The notes under the pieces: model-generated
Told to the model about the DNA's origin: nothing
Seen by the model: only the letters and a program-made list of their open reading frames with translations
Databases searched by the model: none
Assembly (NCBI RefSeq): GCF_040802235.1
Contig: NC_133167.1
Span: forward strand, 17,476,501 to 17,540,500
DNA length: 64,000 nt
Origin: Manis javanica
Taxonomy: Eukaryota > Chordata > Mammalia > Pholidota > Manidae
Reading direction: 5' to 3'
Made by a program: the position numbers and the translations under genes
Shown: one piece after another, positions 63,101 through 64,000 of the stretch
Layout of the letters: the number at the start of each line of letters is the position of its first letter
How positions within the stretch are numbered: position 1 is the first letter of the stretch

Positions 63101-63876
63101 CCAGGTGAGTCCGAGACTTAGATAATGAGAAGGGAGGCCAAGTGTTTTGGGAAGAAAGGGGAGTTCTTATAACAGTTGAATGGAGACTTACAAACAGGAT
63201 AGAGGTGAGAGCAGCTGCTGTTCGGGTGTGTACAGAGAACCTTGCCTGTGTGGGATCTACTGAGCTATGGAGCTGTGGTTCTTAGAGCAACCCTGTAAGA
63301 CATGCAGCATTTTAACCATTTAACAAATAGGAAGAACCCAGGGCCCAAAGAGACTGAGTAACTTTCTCAGTCACACAGGCAGTCAGTGCAGAACTGCAAA
63401 CAAATCCAGGTCTTTGAGGCTCCACAGCCCCAGCTGTCCCACTGCCCCGTGTGGACCTGCATAGACCACCTGAGCGGTACCAGAGGCCTTGCCGCCCTCC
63501 CTCTCCCCAGGTCAAGGTCTAATTCTCTAGGGGCCTGAGCCAAGAACCTCCTTCTGCTAGAGGAGCCTCTGCCCCCCAGGCCCCTAATCACGGTCTCTTC
63601 CCCTTCAGACGCCGTTTCCCATGGAACATCATCCTGCTGACCGTCTTTGTAAGTCTAGAAGGGGTGAGGGGGGCGTGCGGGAGGGCTGGTCTCAGGGAAG
63701 GGAAGGGGGCATCACTGTGGAAGATGGCCCCGCTGGCCTCAGTGGCTGCAGCGGCCTGGCCCCCGCAGGCCCCGCAGCCGTGCCTCCAGGGCCCTGCCTT
63801 CCCTAAGTGTTTCACTCCTGTCTCTATCCTTCCCTCAGACTCTTGCCATGGGCTTCATGACAGGCACCATTTCCAG
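59970..63876 (+). CDS. TMBIM1: TMBIM1 (RECS1), BAX-inhibitor-motif membrane protein, 5' part; runs off the right edge
   Basis: Seven coding exons in the window (59970-60171, 61409-61509, 62273-62337, 62549-62602, 63054-63104, 63609-63648, 63839-63876) join to 183 codons plus 2 bases of a protein that is 311 aa in human. Residues 1-68 form a Pro/Gly/Tyr-rich cytosolic tail with a PPPY WW-binding motif at 7-10 and repeated GYP units. Then come YDGEERAVSDSFGPGEWDD and KVRHTFIRK, with membrane segments at about 102-123, 140-155 and 161-183. The family is the Lifeguard/BI-1 group; TMBIM1 acts in Golgi, late endosome and lysosome membranes and dampens Fas signalling. The start has G at -3. All junctions are GT/AG and in frame. 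The gene is divergent from the short PNKD promoter. Remaining exons and the 3' UTR are outside the window. Confidence 0.95.
60541..60554 (+). repeat. Poly-T tract
   Basis: Fourteen T in a row in TMBIM1 intron 2, possibly the tail of a minus-strand retroposed piece. Confidence 0.85.
61409..61509 (+). CDS. TMBIM1: TMBIM1 coding exon 2
   Basis: Acceptor TCCCCAG|GCCCAG and donor CGCAAG|GTGAGA. Encodes PGQGYDGEERAVSDS, FGPGEWDDRKVRH and TFIRK, the juxtamembrane segment conserved in the family. Confidence 0.94.
62273..62337 (+). CDS. TMBIM1: TMBIM1 coding exon 3 (first membrane segment)
   Basis: Acceptor TTCCAG|GTCTAC and donor TTTGT|GTGAGT. Encodes VYTIISIQLLLTVAIIAIF and then TFV, one hydrophobic helix filling the exon. 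Confidence 0.94.
62549..62602 (+). CDS. TMBIM1: TMBIM1 coding exon 4
   Basis: Acceptor CCACAG|GAGGCC and donor TCCTA|GTGAGT. Encodes RPVSEFVRRNLFIYYAS, the loop before the second helix. A 15-base G run lies 28 bases after the exon end. Confidence 0.92.
62630..62644 (+). repeat. Poly-G tract near a TMBIM1 donor
   Basis: Fifteen consecutive G, 28 bases downstream of the exon 4 end. Such runs are length-unstable and often misread in assemblies. Confidence 0.9.
63054..63104 (+). CDS. TMBIM1: TMBIM1 coding exon 5 (second membrane segment)
   Basis: Acceptor CTCCAG|CGCTG and donor CCCAG|GTGAGT. Encodes AVFLATYLTLACCQGP, a hydrophobic helix ending in the conserved CCQGP. Confidence 0.92.
63240..63435 (+). 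repeat. MIR-family SINE in TMBIM1 intron 6
   Basis: AGAGCAACCCTGTAAGACAT, CAAAGAGACTGAGTAACTTT and CAGTCACACAGGCAGTCAG, then CCAGGTCTTTGAGGCTCC. Confidence 0.6.
63609..63648 (+). CDS. TMBIM1: TMBIM1 coding exon 6
   Basis: Acceptor CTTCAG|ACGCC and donor GTCTTT|GTAAGT. Encodes RRFPWNIILLTVF, a short 40-nt exon starting the third helix. Confidence 0.92.
63839..63876 (+). CDS. TMBIM1: TMBIM1 coding exon 7 (last in window)
   Basis: Acceptor CCTCAG|ACTCTT and donor TCCAG|GTACAT. Encodes TLAMGFMTGTIS plus two bases. Later exons lie beyond 64000. Confidence 0.9.
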
Positions 63877-64000
63877 GTACATTCAGGGACAAACCACCAC
63901 ACCCTTGGCAAGTGTGTAATATGGGCGAATGGGGCATCCTTGGGCTATTCTGGGCAGGATCCTTCCAGAAGTGACTATTTCATACATGCTTACGTCTCTG

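Overview
This is genomic DNA from a placental mammal. It has split genes with GT/AG introns, CpG-island promoters, and a dense background of ancient mammalian repeats (MIR, L2, old L1, hAT MER elements, MaLR-like LTRs). The exons encode proteins I recognise as orthologues of human 2q35 genes: CATIP (C2orf62), PNKD and TMBIM1 (RECS1). The window runs in reverse of the human chromosome orientation. I see no Alu, rodent B1/B2, ruminant Bov-tA or carnivore CanSINE copies, so primates, rodents, ruminants and carnivores look unlikely. I cannot name the species.

Layout. 1-3.2 kb: intergenic, starting inside the 5' part of a minus-strand L1. 3.2-8.45 kb: complete CATIP, minus strand, 10 coding exons, 385 aa, with an AATAAA site. 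8.5-13.7 kb: repeat-rich spacer. 13.7-32.24 kb: the complete short form of PNKD, minus strand, 9 coding exons, 360 aa, with a 12-kb first intron. 32.0-32.5 kb: its CpG-island promoter. 32.5-51.3 kb: no recognisable gene, mostly layered repeats. 51.3-51.7 kb: a second CpG island, probably the TMBIM1 promoter. 51.7-63.9 kb: TMBIM1, plus strand, first seven coding exons (183 full codons plus 2 nt of about 311); the gene runs off the right edge.

How the genes relate. PNKD and CATIP lie in tandem on the minus strand. TMBIM1 is divergent from the short PNKD promoter. In human, TMBIM1 sits antisense inside an intron of the long PNKD transcript; if that holds here, the long-isoform 5' exons are beyond the right edge and 32.5-64 kb is also long-PNKD intron. 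CATIP is a ciliogenesis/actin protein, PNKD a metallo-beta-lactamase-fold protein, and TMBIM1 a BAX-inhibitor-motif membrane protein. They are neighbours and do not form one pathway.

I found no undescribed gene system. The most interesting signals are regulatory and evolutionary: a consensus RFX X-box 50 bp upstream of the short PNKD start codon, convergent CTCF-like motifs at the PNKD and TMBIM1 promoters, a retainable in-frame PNKD intron, and transposons nested inside older transposons, one with an exact 14-bp target-site duplication. All exon boundaries were set by eye from splice dinucleotides, reading frame and remembered family sequence; repeat edges are approximate.
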